Positions 36,872 through 45,320 of a stretch of DNA of 64,000 bases are shown piece by piece. The DNA comes from a virus. The stretch covers positions 16,004 to 80,003 of IMG/VR virus record IMGVR_UViG_3300029914_000015. One strand, 5' to 3'. The first letter of the stretch is position 1; the number at the start of each line of letters is the position of its first letter. Below the pieces are notes generated by a model. The model did no database searches and was not told where the DNA came from. It saw only the letters and a program-made list of their open reading frames with translations. Both the position numbers and the translations under genes were made by a program.

Positions 36872-37308
36872 TGAATAACTTAGAAATGAGTCTGAAAGTG
36901 GCGACTGCAACTGTTTTTCATTTAGGAATTAAATTTCATATTGGGCATTTTAATATAACTGGTCCAAGATTTTTCGAGTTACATTTATTGCTTGAAAAAA
37001 TATATCAAAATCTTGAAAGTAATTTTGACAGTATTGGTGAGCAACTTAGAGCATTGGATATATTTGTTCCATCGTCCGTAAATGAATTACTTAGTTTATC
37101 AGTTATAGAAGATTTTCAAGAAGTATTGCCAGCAAATGAAATGATTCATGAATTATTGATTGACAATGATAAATTATTGGAAATGCTAACTGAAGTTGAT
37201 AAATTGGCAGTAAATCATATTGGTCTTCAAAATTATATTGAAGGATTAGCAGATCAACAAGAAAAGTTTGGTTGGTTTTTAAGAGCAACATTACAAGCAG
37301 TAAAATAA
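36871..37308 (+). CDS. Dps-like ferritin
   Basis: A 145-residue Dps-family protein (FHIGHFNITGPRFFELHLLL). Aligning with E. coli Dps, all five ferroxidase positions are present at the right spacing: H26, H38, E42, D53 and E57 (H51, H63, D67, D78, E82 in E. coli). It should form a dodecamer that oxidises iron with peroxide and may coat DNA. It lacks the M-x-[IL]-x-E leader of its neighbours and sits between two ART-like genes with abutting junctions, so is co-expressed with them. Iron or oxidative-stress control, or DNA packing, are possible roles. Confidence 0.75.
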   Translation: MNNLEMSLKVATATVFHLGIKFHIGHFNITGPRFFELHLLLEKIYQNLESNFDSIGEQLRALDIFVPSSVNELLSLSVIEDFQEVLPANEMIHELLIDNDKLLEMLTEVDKLAVNHIGLQNYIEGLADQQEKFGWFLRATLQAVK

Positions 37309-37908
37309 ATGAAAATATGTGAACTACATATCGATGCTTCTGCTTTTGAACAGCAAGGATTAATTCTTAAAAAAGCTTTGGAAGAAGTGTCAGTATTATG
37401 CTCAGAATTTTTAAAATTTTATGAAGAAGCTGGACCAATGTATCATGGATTTCAATCAGCACCAAGTAATATTTTTGTAGGGGAACCACATACAGATAGA
37501 AAACCATTATCGCTTACTTATAAAGAACAATATGAGATAGATAAAAAATTATCATTGGCAGGATTTCATCAATTGCGTGGCAATAGTTTGTTCTGTATAG
37601 GAAATATTACAACAGCATCTGAGTATGGTGCAGTTTATCAAATTTTTCCAAAGAATGGTTTTAGATATACTTGGAGTGATTTTTGCGATTTAGTTACAGA
37701 TATAAGATATACAGAAATGATGTATGATCTTCATTCTTTAAGTCCCAATGATTTTGCTGATAAGTATGAATTTAGGGAAAATATGGGATTATCATTGGCT
37801 TTACAACAAGGAAAAGAAATATATCTTGGTGGAGAATTTATTGCAATATCAGAATTAATGGTAACTAGACATTCAAATACATATTTACAGTGGACAAAAA
37901 CTTTATGA
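37309..37908 (+). CDS. ADP-ribosyltransferase-like paralogue 3, arginine lost
   Basis: A 199-residue paralogue starting MKICELH. The serine strand QLRGNSLFCIG, the VYQIFPKNGFRYTW strand and the last strand KEIYLGGEFIAISE are recognisable. The first strand reads MYHGF where paralogues 1 and 2 have LYRGI, so the NAD-contacting arginine is replaced by histidine. It is either a diverged enzyme or a pseudoenzyme. Its stop overlaps the next start (ATGA). Confidence 0.5.
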   Translation: MKICELHIDASAFEQQGLILKKALEEVSVLCSEFLKFYEEAGPMYHGFQSAPSNIFVGEPHTDRKPLSLTYKEQYEIDKKLSLAGFHQLRGNSLFCIGNITTASEYGAVYQIFPKNGFRYTWSDFCDLVTDIRYTEMMYDLHSLSPNDFADKYEFRENMGLSLALQQGKEIYLGGEFIAISELMVTRHSNTYLQWTKTL

Positions 37909-38720
37909 AAATAAACGAAATCAGTAAAAAAATAAAGATTGGAATGCATCCCTCAAATGAGCCAGAAGATAAAATTGTTCAGTTCATTAAGAAAAACTGT
38001 TCTCAAATTGTAAAAGTTTATGAAAACAGTCATAGTAATTTTTTATTCAGTGGGAAAGAGTCTTATAGTGATGTATTTTTTGGCAAACCTATTAATAATA
38101 GAGCACCACTGGGAACAGACCGCAAGATCAATAATAAATTAAATAGTGTTCTAAGACAAGTTGGATTTAAAGCACGACGAGATAATAGTATTTTTACTAC
38201 TTCTATGGAAGTTACAGCGCAGGAATATGGCAAAGTATATATAATTTTTCCATTGAATGGTTTTGACTATTCGTGGTGTGCTCTTGCTGAAGATTTAACT
38301 ATGGAGTTTGATATTGGCGAAAAAAAATATAGTGTCTCCAGAGAGAATAATGAATTTTACAATGATTTGATTACATTGCTGCCACAAGAGTTTGTTCAAA
38401 AATATCATTTTAAAAATAATGAAGGATTTGAATATGCATTGACAAATGGATTTGAAATTTTGATACACGGAAGTTATGTTGCAATTAGCGAAGAATCTTC
38501 TTTATTAGAAATAATATTACCATTTTATAGATTTAATGAAGATAACGATTTAGAAGAATCAGCATCGTGCGGATCAACTAGTTCTGGATCGATTGCAACT
38601 GTCAACGGAACAAACACTCCTCCATCTGGGCAATTTTTTGGTGGAGATCCTAATAGTTCAGTATATGGAAAAATTAAGAGAAATCGTAGGAGAAGAAAGA
38701 ATGCTACTCCGAGAGTTTGA
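37905..38720 (+). CDS. ADP-ribosyltransferase-like paralogue 4, arginine lost
   Basis: A 271-residue paralogue starting MKINEISKK (chosen over an upstream ATG because of the shared leader and ATGA overlap). It keeps the serine strand (ARRDNSIFTTS), VYIIFPLNGFDYSW and FEILIHGSYVAISE, but the first strand reads NFLFSGK, without the arginine. A C-terminal extension of about 70 residues is Ser/Gly-rich (SCGSTSSGSIATVNG) and ends in a basic tail (KRNRRRRKNATPRV) that could bind nucleic acid. Confidence 0.5.
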   Translation: MKINEISKKIKIGMHPSNEPEDKIVQFIKKNCSQIVKVYENSHSNFLFSGKESYSDVFFGKPINNRAPLGTDRKINNKLNSVLRQVGFKARRDNSIFTTSMEVTAQEYGKVYIIFPLNGFDYSWCALAEDLTMEFDIGEKKYSVSRENNEFYNDLITLLPQEFVQKYHFKNNEGFEYALTNGFEILIHGSYVAISEESSLLEIILPFYRFNEDNDLEESASCGSTSSGSIATVNGTNTPPSGQFFGGDPNSSVYGKIKRNRRRRKNATPRV

Positions 38721-39588
38721 TTTGGATATGTCAAAACTAAGTTCAGGAGATGTTAAAGAAATCAATGCTAATGTTGAATCTTTATCTCTATGGATAAAAG
38801 ATCATTGTTCAGAATTTTTGAAAATGAAAGGAGCAAATGATCTCGTTCGAGGTGTTAGAGAAAACTCACCAAGTATTTTTATGGGATATCCAAGAAAAAA
38901 TAGAAGAAGTATTGAAGGAGAAATATCTACTGAGCTTACTAAAATAGTAGACAAATATATGCAAATGACTGGTTTTACTGCTCTTCGAGGAAATAGTTTA
39001 TTTTGTAATAGTGATCCTGAAATGGCTGAACCATGGGGTGAATTATATGTCATATTCCCTATAAATGGATTTACTTTTGCGTATAGTAAACGACATACTT
39101 GTTGTTCAGGGGCAAGTTATATATTTCCAACAGAAGCTATTGACGAAAATTTACGCACATATGTAGACCAAATTTCTGATTTTTGGAATCGTAAAAAATA
39201 CGATGTCCATGGATATTCAGAAAATATAAAAAAATTTTTAAAATATTGGTATACTCTTAATGAGTTTTATTCCAAAAAAGTAAATTATTTTAATATTACT
39301 ACAGTAATAAGAAATATTATTAAGACGTACAATTCTTTTACTAACGACGAAAAGGTTATGTTATCTGGTTCAGTAGTTGATCGTGCAATTATTGATCTTG
39401 GAAGAGAATTGAAACAGTTAGGAACAGATGAAATAATTGCTAAAAAATTCATAGTAAACAATAAATTGACCAATAAAAATTTGAAATGGGCTTTAGAAAA
39501 TAGCTATGATGTGTGGATTCACGGAGCATATATTGCCATTGACAGAGAATTATATATACATAATTTTGATTTATTTGAAAAACTATAA
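38701..39588 (+). CDS. ADP-ribosyltransferase-like effector candidate (paralogue 5)
   Basis: A 295-residue paralogue. Start at ATG 38701 (MLLREFDLDMSK), supported by AGGAGAA just upstream and the shared leader, overlapping the previous gene by 20 nt. It has LVRGVRENS, ALRGNSLFCNS, LYVIFPINGFTFAYS and, after an insertion of about 100 residues, YDVWIHGAYIAIDRE, where the late glutamate is replaced by aspartate. The insertion (residues 170-270) is helical and unrecognised. Confidence 0.5.
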   Translation: MLLREFDLDMSKLSSGDVKEINANVESLSLWIKDHCSEFLKMKGANDLVRGVRENSPSIFMGYPRKNRRSIEGEISTELTKIVDKYMQMTGFTALRGNSLFCNSDPEMAEPWGELYVIFPINGFTFAYSKRHTCCSGASYIFPTEAIDENLRTYVDQISDFWNRKKYDVHGYSENIKKFLKYWYTLNEFYSKKVNYFNITTVIRNIIKTYNSFTNDEKVMLSGSVVDRAIIDLGRELKQLGTDEIIAKKFIVNNKLTNKNLKWALENSYDVWIHGAYIAIDRELYIHNFDLFEKL

Positions 39589-39591
39589 ATA
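39584..39591 (+). promoter_or_regulatory. late promoter octamer TATAAATA
   Basis: Perfect octamer 30 nt before ATG 39622; here a conventional leader with TTGGAG ribosome site would result. Confidence 0.5.
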
Positions 39592-39621
39592 CTAAAGAGA
39601 ATAAATTATTGGAGTAACTAT

Positions 39622-42600
39622 ATGAAAAAGAAATCATTATTGGGATCAACAAAACCATACAGAAATCCAAAGTGGCTTGGCCCACAAGATAAAGTTGACA
39701 ATCTTGGCCCAATTCTTGGAGCAAAACCAAAAAAATCAAAAGTTTTGAGCACAAAATTCATGGGATGCAGCAAAAATATGACTAATAAAAATATCATTGC
39801 GGAAAATAATAAATATTCATCAAATGAAAAAGCACAACTGGCTGCTGTTCGACGAGATGGTTATGCAATTGAATGGATTGACAATCCAAGCGAAGCTGTG
39901 CAAATGGCTGCTGTTAAACAAAATGGTTATGCAATTGGATACATCAGCAAGCCAAGCGAAGCTGTGCAAATGGCTGCTATTCAACGAAATTATCGTGCAA
40001 TTGAATACATCGACAAACCAAGCGAAGCTGTGCAAATGGCTGCTGTTCGACAAGATGGTTGGGCAATTGAATACATCGACAATCCAAGCGAAGCTGTGCA
40101 ACTTGCTGCTGTTCAACAAAATGGTCGTGCAATTCAATTCATAAAAAAGCCAACAATTAATGTCAAATTAATGGCTAAATCAAAAGTTTTGAGCACGAAA
40201 TTTCAAGGTTGTTCCATAGATCGCTCCAATAGCAATATTATTTCTGAATATAAAGATGATTATAATCCATCCAATGAAGAATGGCTTAAAAATGAAATTG
40301 ATTACGCCTATGAAATTTTTAATAATGAGGAATTTCCAAGAGTGGACAGAGAAGAAGCTCATCGAAGAATAAAGCTTTTAAATGCTGAAGCAAAAAAGAA
40401 AGGATATATTGATAAGTGGAATAAAGAAGCGCAAGAAGAAGCAGAAAAGACTCATATTAAACCAGAACTTTTAGATGTTCTTGATGATGTACGAGGCTAT
40501 ATTCATCACGGGAAAACTATAAACAAAGCTGATAGTAATATGTTACATAGTATGGGAATTAGTGAAGCTGTAAACAAATATCCAATTTCTGCCAGAATAA
40601 ATCCAAGATCATTAAAAAAATTATCTTTGTTGGGGCCAGAAGATAAACTTGGATTTGGAGCAGGATTAATAACAATCACTAATAAAGTATATATTGCAGC
40701 ATGGCATTCAGAAATTCGTGCAAAACGTGGTTATGATATTTGTAGATTAAGTGAAGGAGCAATTAGAATTAGACAGGGTGGTTGGGATTGCGGAGATAAT
40801 ACAATAATTGAGTTTGGAAAATATGATGATGACACAATTTATAGACTTAAACAAATAATTCCATATGTTACTTCTCCAACAAATAAATTTAAATTAGAGT
40901 GTGATGCTCGTGGAATAAATAATGATCATTTATATGTGACTGGAAATAAAGAATATATTATGGCAGAATTGGAAGAATGGTTAACTCCAAGACAAAAAGT
41001 TCCACTTCCAGGAAGTGTTATGGCATTTCATATGCAAGAATCAAAAGAAACTCCAAAATTAACATATAGAGAGTTTGCAAACGCAAGCAAAGCAAAGAAT
41101 AAGAAGTGCCCAACTTGTGAAAGCGAATTTAAGAATGTTCACTCAGCGAATCAAAAATATTGTTCCTCGGATTGTGAAGTGAAAGGAGAGACAGTTAAAA
41201 AATTACAAGAAGCGTTTGATAAATCAATAATAAGAAAAGCTGGATTTATTCCTTATTATTTTGATAACTTTGGAAAACTCAGAATGATGTTTGTTATGAG
41301 CAGTGATCCAACTTATGGCGGAAGCAAGTGGATGATAGCTAAAGGGCATATCGATGGAAAAGAAACAGATTTACAAGCTGCTTTACGAGAAGGAAACGAA
41401 GAGTGTGGGGTTAAGCAGTCAAATATTAAATTTATTAAACTTGGGTGGAAAGGTTTAATAAAAGGTTACACAGAATCTTCTGAAATGACAATTTATATTG
41501 GAGAAGTTAAAGACCCAGTTGATTTTGATAAACCAGGTAACGAAATAAAAGCTGTTAAATGGATAACTCCAGAAGAATTTAATTCGATTGGAAGAAATAG
41601 TCAAAAATTTATTGTTGAAGCATGTGTAAACAAAATTGGAGATAAAATGCGATTTTCTGAAATAAAAGAATCAAGAAAATTTACAGTTTATAAAGATGGT
41701 GGTTTTTATGGCCCAAAATATGAATATGGATACATAGGAGTTCAAGACGAAGATGGGCATGATATGACTTATATTGGAAAGAAAAGTGTTCCCAATATGA
41801 ATATACAGCAAGCAATATCAGCCCTTAAACAACAATTTCCAGGATGTGAAGTGAAAATTAAACTATCAAAAATATCTGAAGGTATGCTCAATGGACTAAC
41901 TGTTATGTCTCTCGATCAATTTTTGGATGGCGAAAATCCAGAAGAAACTGAATTGGAAGACGAGATGTTGGGAGAAGCTGGAGAATTTGGTCTTGGTTCT
42001 AAATATCGAAACGCAAGTCATAAAGAAATGCAGGATTATCTTGATAGAACAGTATTCAAGAAGAAAAATAAACTTGATCCATACACTATGCCATATATTC
42101 ACCCAAGCAATGTAAAAAAGAATGCAGATGGTTCAGTTCCTATTATTGATGAAAATGGCGATAAGTATGATCTTGATGCTTTAAGAGATGCTATTACTAA
42201 AAGACCTAGTGGCTTACTTAAACAGAATGAGAAGATGAAACACAGTAATGGTACTGCCACAGTTTATTATAATGTTGGTTTGCCAGCATTAAAAGGATTG
42301 TCAGTTAATGAAGAAACAGGAGAATTTGTAGTTGTTGATACTTGCCCTGGTGCAGGTATTTGCAAAAATTATTGTTTCGCAATGAAAGGAAGCTATATTA
42401 TGTTTCCTGGAGTTAGCATGAAGTCTGCGCAAACATTAAATTATTTATTGAATGATCCAGAAGGATTTAAAGCAGAATTAATTGGTGAAATTTCAAAAGC
42501 AATCGCTAAATGGGATAATTTTACAGATAAAGATTTTAATAAAGGAGATGTTGAAGTTTCAATAAGGTGGCATGATTCAGGAGACTTCTTCAGTCCTGAA

Positions 42601-43083
42601 TATATGGATATGGCTTGGGATGTTGCTAGAGAATTCCCAAATAATTTGTTTTATGCTTACACCAAAATAGCTGATGTTGCAAATTCAGAGGACAAGCCAG
42701 ATAATTTTGTAATTAATTTTAGTGCTGGTGCATCTTCAACGCAAAGCAATTTAGTTAATATAAGTGCAGTTAAACATAGCCAAGTAGTGCCCAAAGATTT
42801 ATTCTATGATTTAATTGCACGCAAAGGTATTAAGCTTATTAAAAATGCAGCAGGAGCCACACAATTTAGAGGTCCAGAAGAATGGAATGAATTAAAAGAT
42901 AGATTGGCTGAAAAATATGATATAGATGTTGATACTATTTTAAGTTATGATGAATTTGTGGAAAAGAAGATGAATAAAACGCTCGGCACTAAACCAAAAT
43001 GGAATGTTACAGTTCTTCCTGGAGAAGGAGACGTTTCAGCAACAGATCCTACAGTAAAAGGTACATACTTAATGTTTCACTAA
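39622..43083 (+). CDS. 1153-residue mosaic protein: DUF4116-like repeats, zinc ribbon, Nudix, Gp88-like domain
   Basis: Order: five 22-residue DUF4116-like repeats (69-180), flanked by two copies of KSKVLSTKF-x-GCS; a helical segment (210-315); an unrecognised domain (316-472); a zinc ribbon (C496, C499, C514, C518); a Nudix box at 575-597 that fits GX5EX7REUXEEXGU except Gly at the hydrophobic U after RE; a short domain (684-753); and a C-terminal Gp88-like domain (about 790-1153) with a cysteine cluster from C908 (DTCPGAGICKNYCFAMKG). Junctions carry [IL]-x-E: NIIAE, NIISE, GISE, EIKE, KISE, and MLGE nearby. MRFSEIKE at 676-683 looks like the start of a once-separate gene. I infer a polyprotein of fused effectors. 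The Nudix part would hydrolyse nucleoside diphosphate-X compounds. Confidence 0.65.
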   Translation: MKKKSLLGSTKPYRNPKWLGPQDKVDNLGPILGAKPKKSKVLSTKFMGCSKNMTNKNIIAENNKYSSNEKAQLAAVRRDGYAIEWIDNPSEAVQMAAVKQNGYAIGYISKPSEAVQMAAIQRNYRAIEYIDKPSEAVQMAAVRQDGWAIEYIDNPSEAVQLAAVQQNGRAIQFIKKPTINVKLMAKSKVLSTKFQGCSIDRSNSNIISEYKDDYNPSNEEWLKNEIDYAYEIFNNEEFPRVDREEAHRRIKLLNAEAKKKGYIDKWNKEAQEEAEKTHIKPELLDVLDDVRGYIHHGKTINKADSNMLHSMGISEAVNKYPISARINPRSLKKLSLLGPEDKLGFGAGLITITNKVYIAAWHSEIRAKRGYDICRLSEGAIRIRQGGWDCGDNTIIEFGKYDDDTIYRLKQIIPYVTSPTNKFKLECDARGINNDHLYVTGNKEYIMAELEEWLTPRQKVPLPGSVMAFHMQESKETPKLTYREFANASKAKNKKCPTCESEFKNVHSANQKYCSSDCEVKGETVKKLQEAFDKSIIRKAGFIPYYFDNFGKLRMMFVMSSDPTYGGSKWMIAKGHIDGKETDLQAALREGNEECGVKQSNIKFIKLGWKGLIKGYTESSEMTIYIGEVKDPVDFDKPGNEIKAVKWITPEEFNSIGRNSQKFIVEACVNKIGDKMRFSEIKESRKFTVYKDGGFYGPKYEYGYIGVQDEDGHDMTYIGKKSVPNMNIQQAISALKQQFPGCEVKIKLSKISEGMLNGLTVMSLDQFLDGENPEETELEDEMLGEAGEFGLGSKYRNASHKEMQDYLDRTVFKKKNKLDPYTMPYIHPSNVKKNADGSVPIIDENGDKYDLDALRDAITKRPSGLLKQNEKMKHSNGTATVYYNVGLPALKGLSVNEETGEFVVVDTCPGAGICKNYCFAMKGSYIMFPGVSMKSAQTLNYLLNDPEGFKAELIGEISKAIAKWDNFTDKDFNKGDVEVSIRWHDSGDFFSPEYMDMAWDVAREFPNNLFYAYTKIADVANSEDKPDNFVINFSAGASSTQSNLVNISAVKHSQVVPKDLFYDLIARKGIKLIKNAAGATQFRGPEEWNELKDRLAEKYDIDVDTILSYDEFVEKKMNKTLGTKPKWNVTVLPGEGDVSATDPTVKGTYLMFH
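39832..40155 (+). repeat. 66-nt repeats, five units, within the mosaic gene
   Basis: Near-identical 66-nt units encoding A-V-Q-x-A-A-V-x-Q-x-G-x-A-I-x-x-I-x-x-P-S-E. They match the repeat genes at 61.3-62.4 kb closely at DNA level, including the shared tail that encodes KKPTINVKLMAK. Confidence 0.85.
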
Positions 43084-43091
43084 GGAAAAAT

Positions 43092-43505
43092 ATGAGACTA
43101 GATGAATATTCAAAACCAAGAGTTCCTGTAAAAGTTTTTAAAGTAGTTGATGATGAAGTTCGTACTTCATCATCTTCATTGAATATGGACCAAAAATTAG
43201 AAAAACTTGGTTGGGAATTTTTTAACGGAGGGTCTTTTGCAGCAGTATATACAAATCCTAAAAAACCATATATTCTAAAAATCAATAAACAACCGGATAA
43301 AGCTTATGCTTATTATGTGTCAATAATAAGAAAATTGCATAATAAACATTTTCCAAAAATAAGTGATTTGAAATTTATAGAAGTTAATGGTGGTCGATAT
43401 TACATATATCTTATTGAGAAATTACATAAGGCAAAATATGGAGTAGCAATAGCTAGTAGACTAGATTTTATTATGAATAATTATGAAATTCCTCTGAAAA
43501 AATAG
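43092..43505 (+). CDS. protein-kinase-like paralogue 1, N-terminal part
   Basis: A 137-residue N-lobe (MRLDEYSKPRVPVK start) of a kinase-like family: glycine-loop-like GGSFAAVYTNP, lysine strand YILKINK, and hinge-like YYIYLIEKL. It stops at TAG directly after AAA AAA. The C-lobe continues in the -1 frame (next entry), giving a 204-residue product equal in length to its paralogues. AAGGAAAA precedes the start. An ATG 93 nt upstream lies inside the previous gene and is not favoured. Confidence 0.55.
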   Translation: MRLDEYSKPRVPVKVFKVVDDEVRTSSSSLNMDQKLEKLGWEFFNGGSFAAVYTNPKKPYILKINKQPDKAYAYYVSIIRKLHNKHFPKISDLKFIEVNGGRYYIYLIEKLHKAKYGVAIASRLDFIMNNYEIPLKK

Positions 43506-43705
43506 AGCAAGATTATTATAGATTATATGATACAAAAGCAGGATTTGAATATTTTGAAAAACATCTTGATTTATTTAAAGCTGCACAAATTATTGGAAAA
43601 AATAAAGAAACAAGTAATGTGCCAGGATTATTTTTTGATATGCATTCTGGAAATATTATGCAGAGAAAAGACGGAACAATTGTTATAACTGATCCATACT
43701 TCTAA
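43502..43705 (+). pseudogene. protein-kinase-like paralogue 1, C-terminal part in -1 frame
   Basis: The frame beginning IEQDYYRLYDTK completes the kinase-like fold, ending with the catalytic-type FDMHSGNIMQRKDGTIVITD. One extra A in the six-A run would join the two parts, so this is a real frameshift mutation, a homopolymer base-calling error or recoding. The heptamer G AAA AAA is only a weak slippery site. Confidence 0.55.
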
Positions 43706-43713
43706 GGATAACT

Positions 43714-44304
43714 ATGAATTTAAATGAATTATACAAACCGAAAATATCTAAAGATATTGATAATGAAATAAATTATCATTTCAATTATGGCGCTGGAAAT
43801 ACTCAGCAACTAAGAAATCGTCTTAAAAAATTTGGATGGATATATTTAGATGAAGGAGTTTATAGTTCAGTTTGGGGAAATGTTAAAAAATCTTATATTC
43901 TTAAAATAAATAAAGTTCCTGATAGAGCATTCGATCATTATGTTAATATAATTAAGAAAAGTAAAAATCCTCATTTTCCAAAAATAAGTGATATGAGAGA
44001 AATAGCTATTGGACCTAAAATTTATTGTGCTTATTTAATTGAAAAATTATTTAAAATTCCTGGCCATTTTGTTGGTGATAATTACTCAACTTTTTTCAAT
44101 ACAATTATTAATGCGGATCCAAAATATTCAATTTCTAAACTGTTTAATAACCATATTCCTACCATATTTAAAAAACAACCAAAACTAGTTGATGCATTAT
44201 GCATAGTTGGTTCTGAACACAATAACTATTTTATTGATATGCATTCTGGAAATATTATGCAAAGAAAAGATGGAACAATTGTTATAACTGATCCTTATGC
44301 ATAA
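43714..44304 (+). CDS. protein-kinase-like paralogue 2
   Basis: A 196-residue minimal kinase-like protein starting MNLNELYKPK. It has a glycine-loop-like GVYSSVWGNV, lysine strand YILKINK, hinge-like YCAYLIEKLF, and the loop IDMHSGNIMQRKDGTIVITD, where D-x-H-x-G-N matches the catalytic loop of the aminoglycoside-phosphotransferase/RIO group and TDP stands for DFG. The fold is much smaller than typical kinases. Substrate unknown; T4-type phages use ART and kinase activities to modify host transcription and defence, which fits an injected-effector role. Confidence 0.55.
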   Translation: MNLNELYKPKISKDIDNEINYHFNYGAGNTQQLRNRLKKFGWIYLDEGVYSSVWGNVKKSYILKINKVPDRAFDHYVNIIKKSKNPHFPKISDMREIAIGPKIYCAYLIEKLFKIPGHFVGDNYSTFFNTIINADPKYSISKLFNNHIPTIFKKQPKLVDALCIVGSEHNNYFIDMHSGNIMQRKDGTIVITDPYA

Positions 44305-44353
44305 TTTTTATTAACTCTTTAATATCTTTTAACTTTCCATATAATAATCGATA

Positions 44354-44515
44354 TCAATTTTTGGTTCTATTTCGTTTATTCTCATTATTCCACCACAATG
44401 AATGATCACTCGTGTCTGGTTTACCAATGTACTCTAAATTTATTTCAACTTCTCCAGACGGTCTTTCTGGATATTCTCTAATGAGATTCCATTTTGGAAT
44501 TTCATCGATTTTCAT
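44354..44515 (-). CDS. small minus-strand protein with effector-type leader
   Basis: A 53-residue frame starting MKIDEIPKWNLIREYPERP. It overlaps the end of the upstream minus-strand gene by 14 nt. Within its 3' part, in another frame, lies a further short frame MRINEIEPKIDIDYYMES with the same leader. Both look like ends of truncated members of the island. No function recognised. Confidence 0.4.
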   Translation of the reverse strand: MKIDEIPKWNLIREYPERPSGEVEINLEYIGKPDTSDHSLWWNNENKRNRTKN

Positions 44516-45308
44516 TTCTTATTTTCTCCAGCCAATCCAGATAATTCATCATAGGATTTCGTATATACCATGCCAATGTTTTATAATCTCTAAATTTCGT
44601 TTTAAATAAATCCTCTTTCAAGCTTGGAAATGTATTGTTCACTTCTATATTCATTCCTGGAATTTTATGCTTTCTATAATACACCAATTCTTTGGCAGCT
44701 TTTCCAACATATTTTTTAAGAAAAGTTCCAATATTAATTAAATAATATTCATCACAATCAAAAATTAATTCATTTTTAGTAAAATTCTTGGGAAGTCCTT
44801 CTCTATATGTAGATGCCATAGATGCTGGAATTCTTCTATCATCTGTCATATGCCCCATATTTCCTGTAATTATCATTCCATATTTGTCTGCATCTTCTCC
44901 AGCGACAGTATTACCACCAATATCAACCACTACTGGACTCCAAACAACTTTATAATTCTCTGTAGGAACAAAAATTCTAGCTTGGCCATGAAACAAATAT
45001 AATTCGCTTGGAGTGATCATAGTACAAAAAGTTGGATTTTTTATGTCCAATTTTTTCATTATATCTGTAAGAGAACTTGCAAACATTCCTTTTGCGTTAT
45101 ATTCAAAATTTTTATTTTCATGATTGGTAACTTTGATAATAGGAGTTTCTGGTGTTGTAGCATTAAATGCTCTATATATTAAAGGATAATTTCCCATTCT
45201 ATCGCAAAAACCTGCAACAATATTTGCACGGGCTCTAATATGCTGAATTTCAGCAGCATGTATAACAGCTTCTTCTAATTTCTCTTTTGTTATTTCATCG
45301 ATTTTCAT
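44502..45308 (-). CDS. possible divergent ADP-ribosyltransferase-like protein
   Basis: A 268-residue minus-strand protein starting MKIDEITKEKLEE. It has the element order of the ART-like family in weaker form: LIYRAFNATT (arginine strand), NPTFCTMIT, ARIFVPTENYKVVWSP and NELIFDCDEYYLINIGTF. The similarity is in spacing and strand types rather than identity, so the call is tentative. It lies between kinase-like genes on the minus strand with short spacing. The leader fits the capsid-targeting-like signature. Confidence 0.35.
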   Translation of the reverse strand: MKIDEITKEKLEEAVIHAAEIQHIRARANIVAGFCDRMGNYPLIYRAFNATTPETPIIKVTNHENKNFEYNAKGMFASSLTDIMKKLDIKNPTFCTMITPSELYLFHGQARIFVPTENYKVVWSPVVVDIGGNTVAGEDADKYGMIITGNMGHMTDDRRIPASMASTYREGLPKNFTKNELIFDCDEYYLINIGTFLKKYVGKAAKELVYYRKHKIPGMNIEVNNTFPSLKEDLFKTKFRDYKTLAWYIRNPMMNYLDWLEKIRNENR

Positions 45309-45320
45309 TATATTTTCCCA

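Noticed and set aside
43503-43505. In-frame amber stop readthrough in kinase paralogue 1
   Set aside because: The sequence after TAG in the same frame is not kinase-like; the matching C-lobe lies in the -1 frame, so this is a frameshift and not readthrough.
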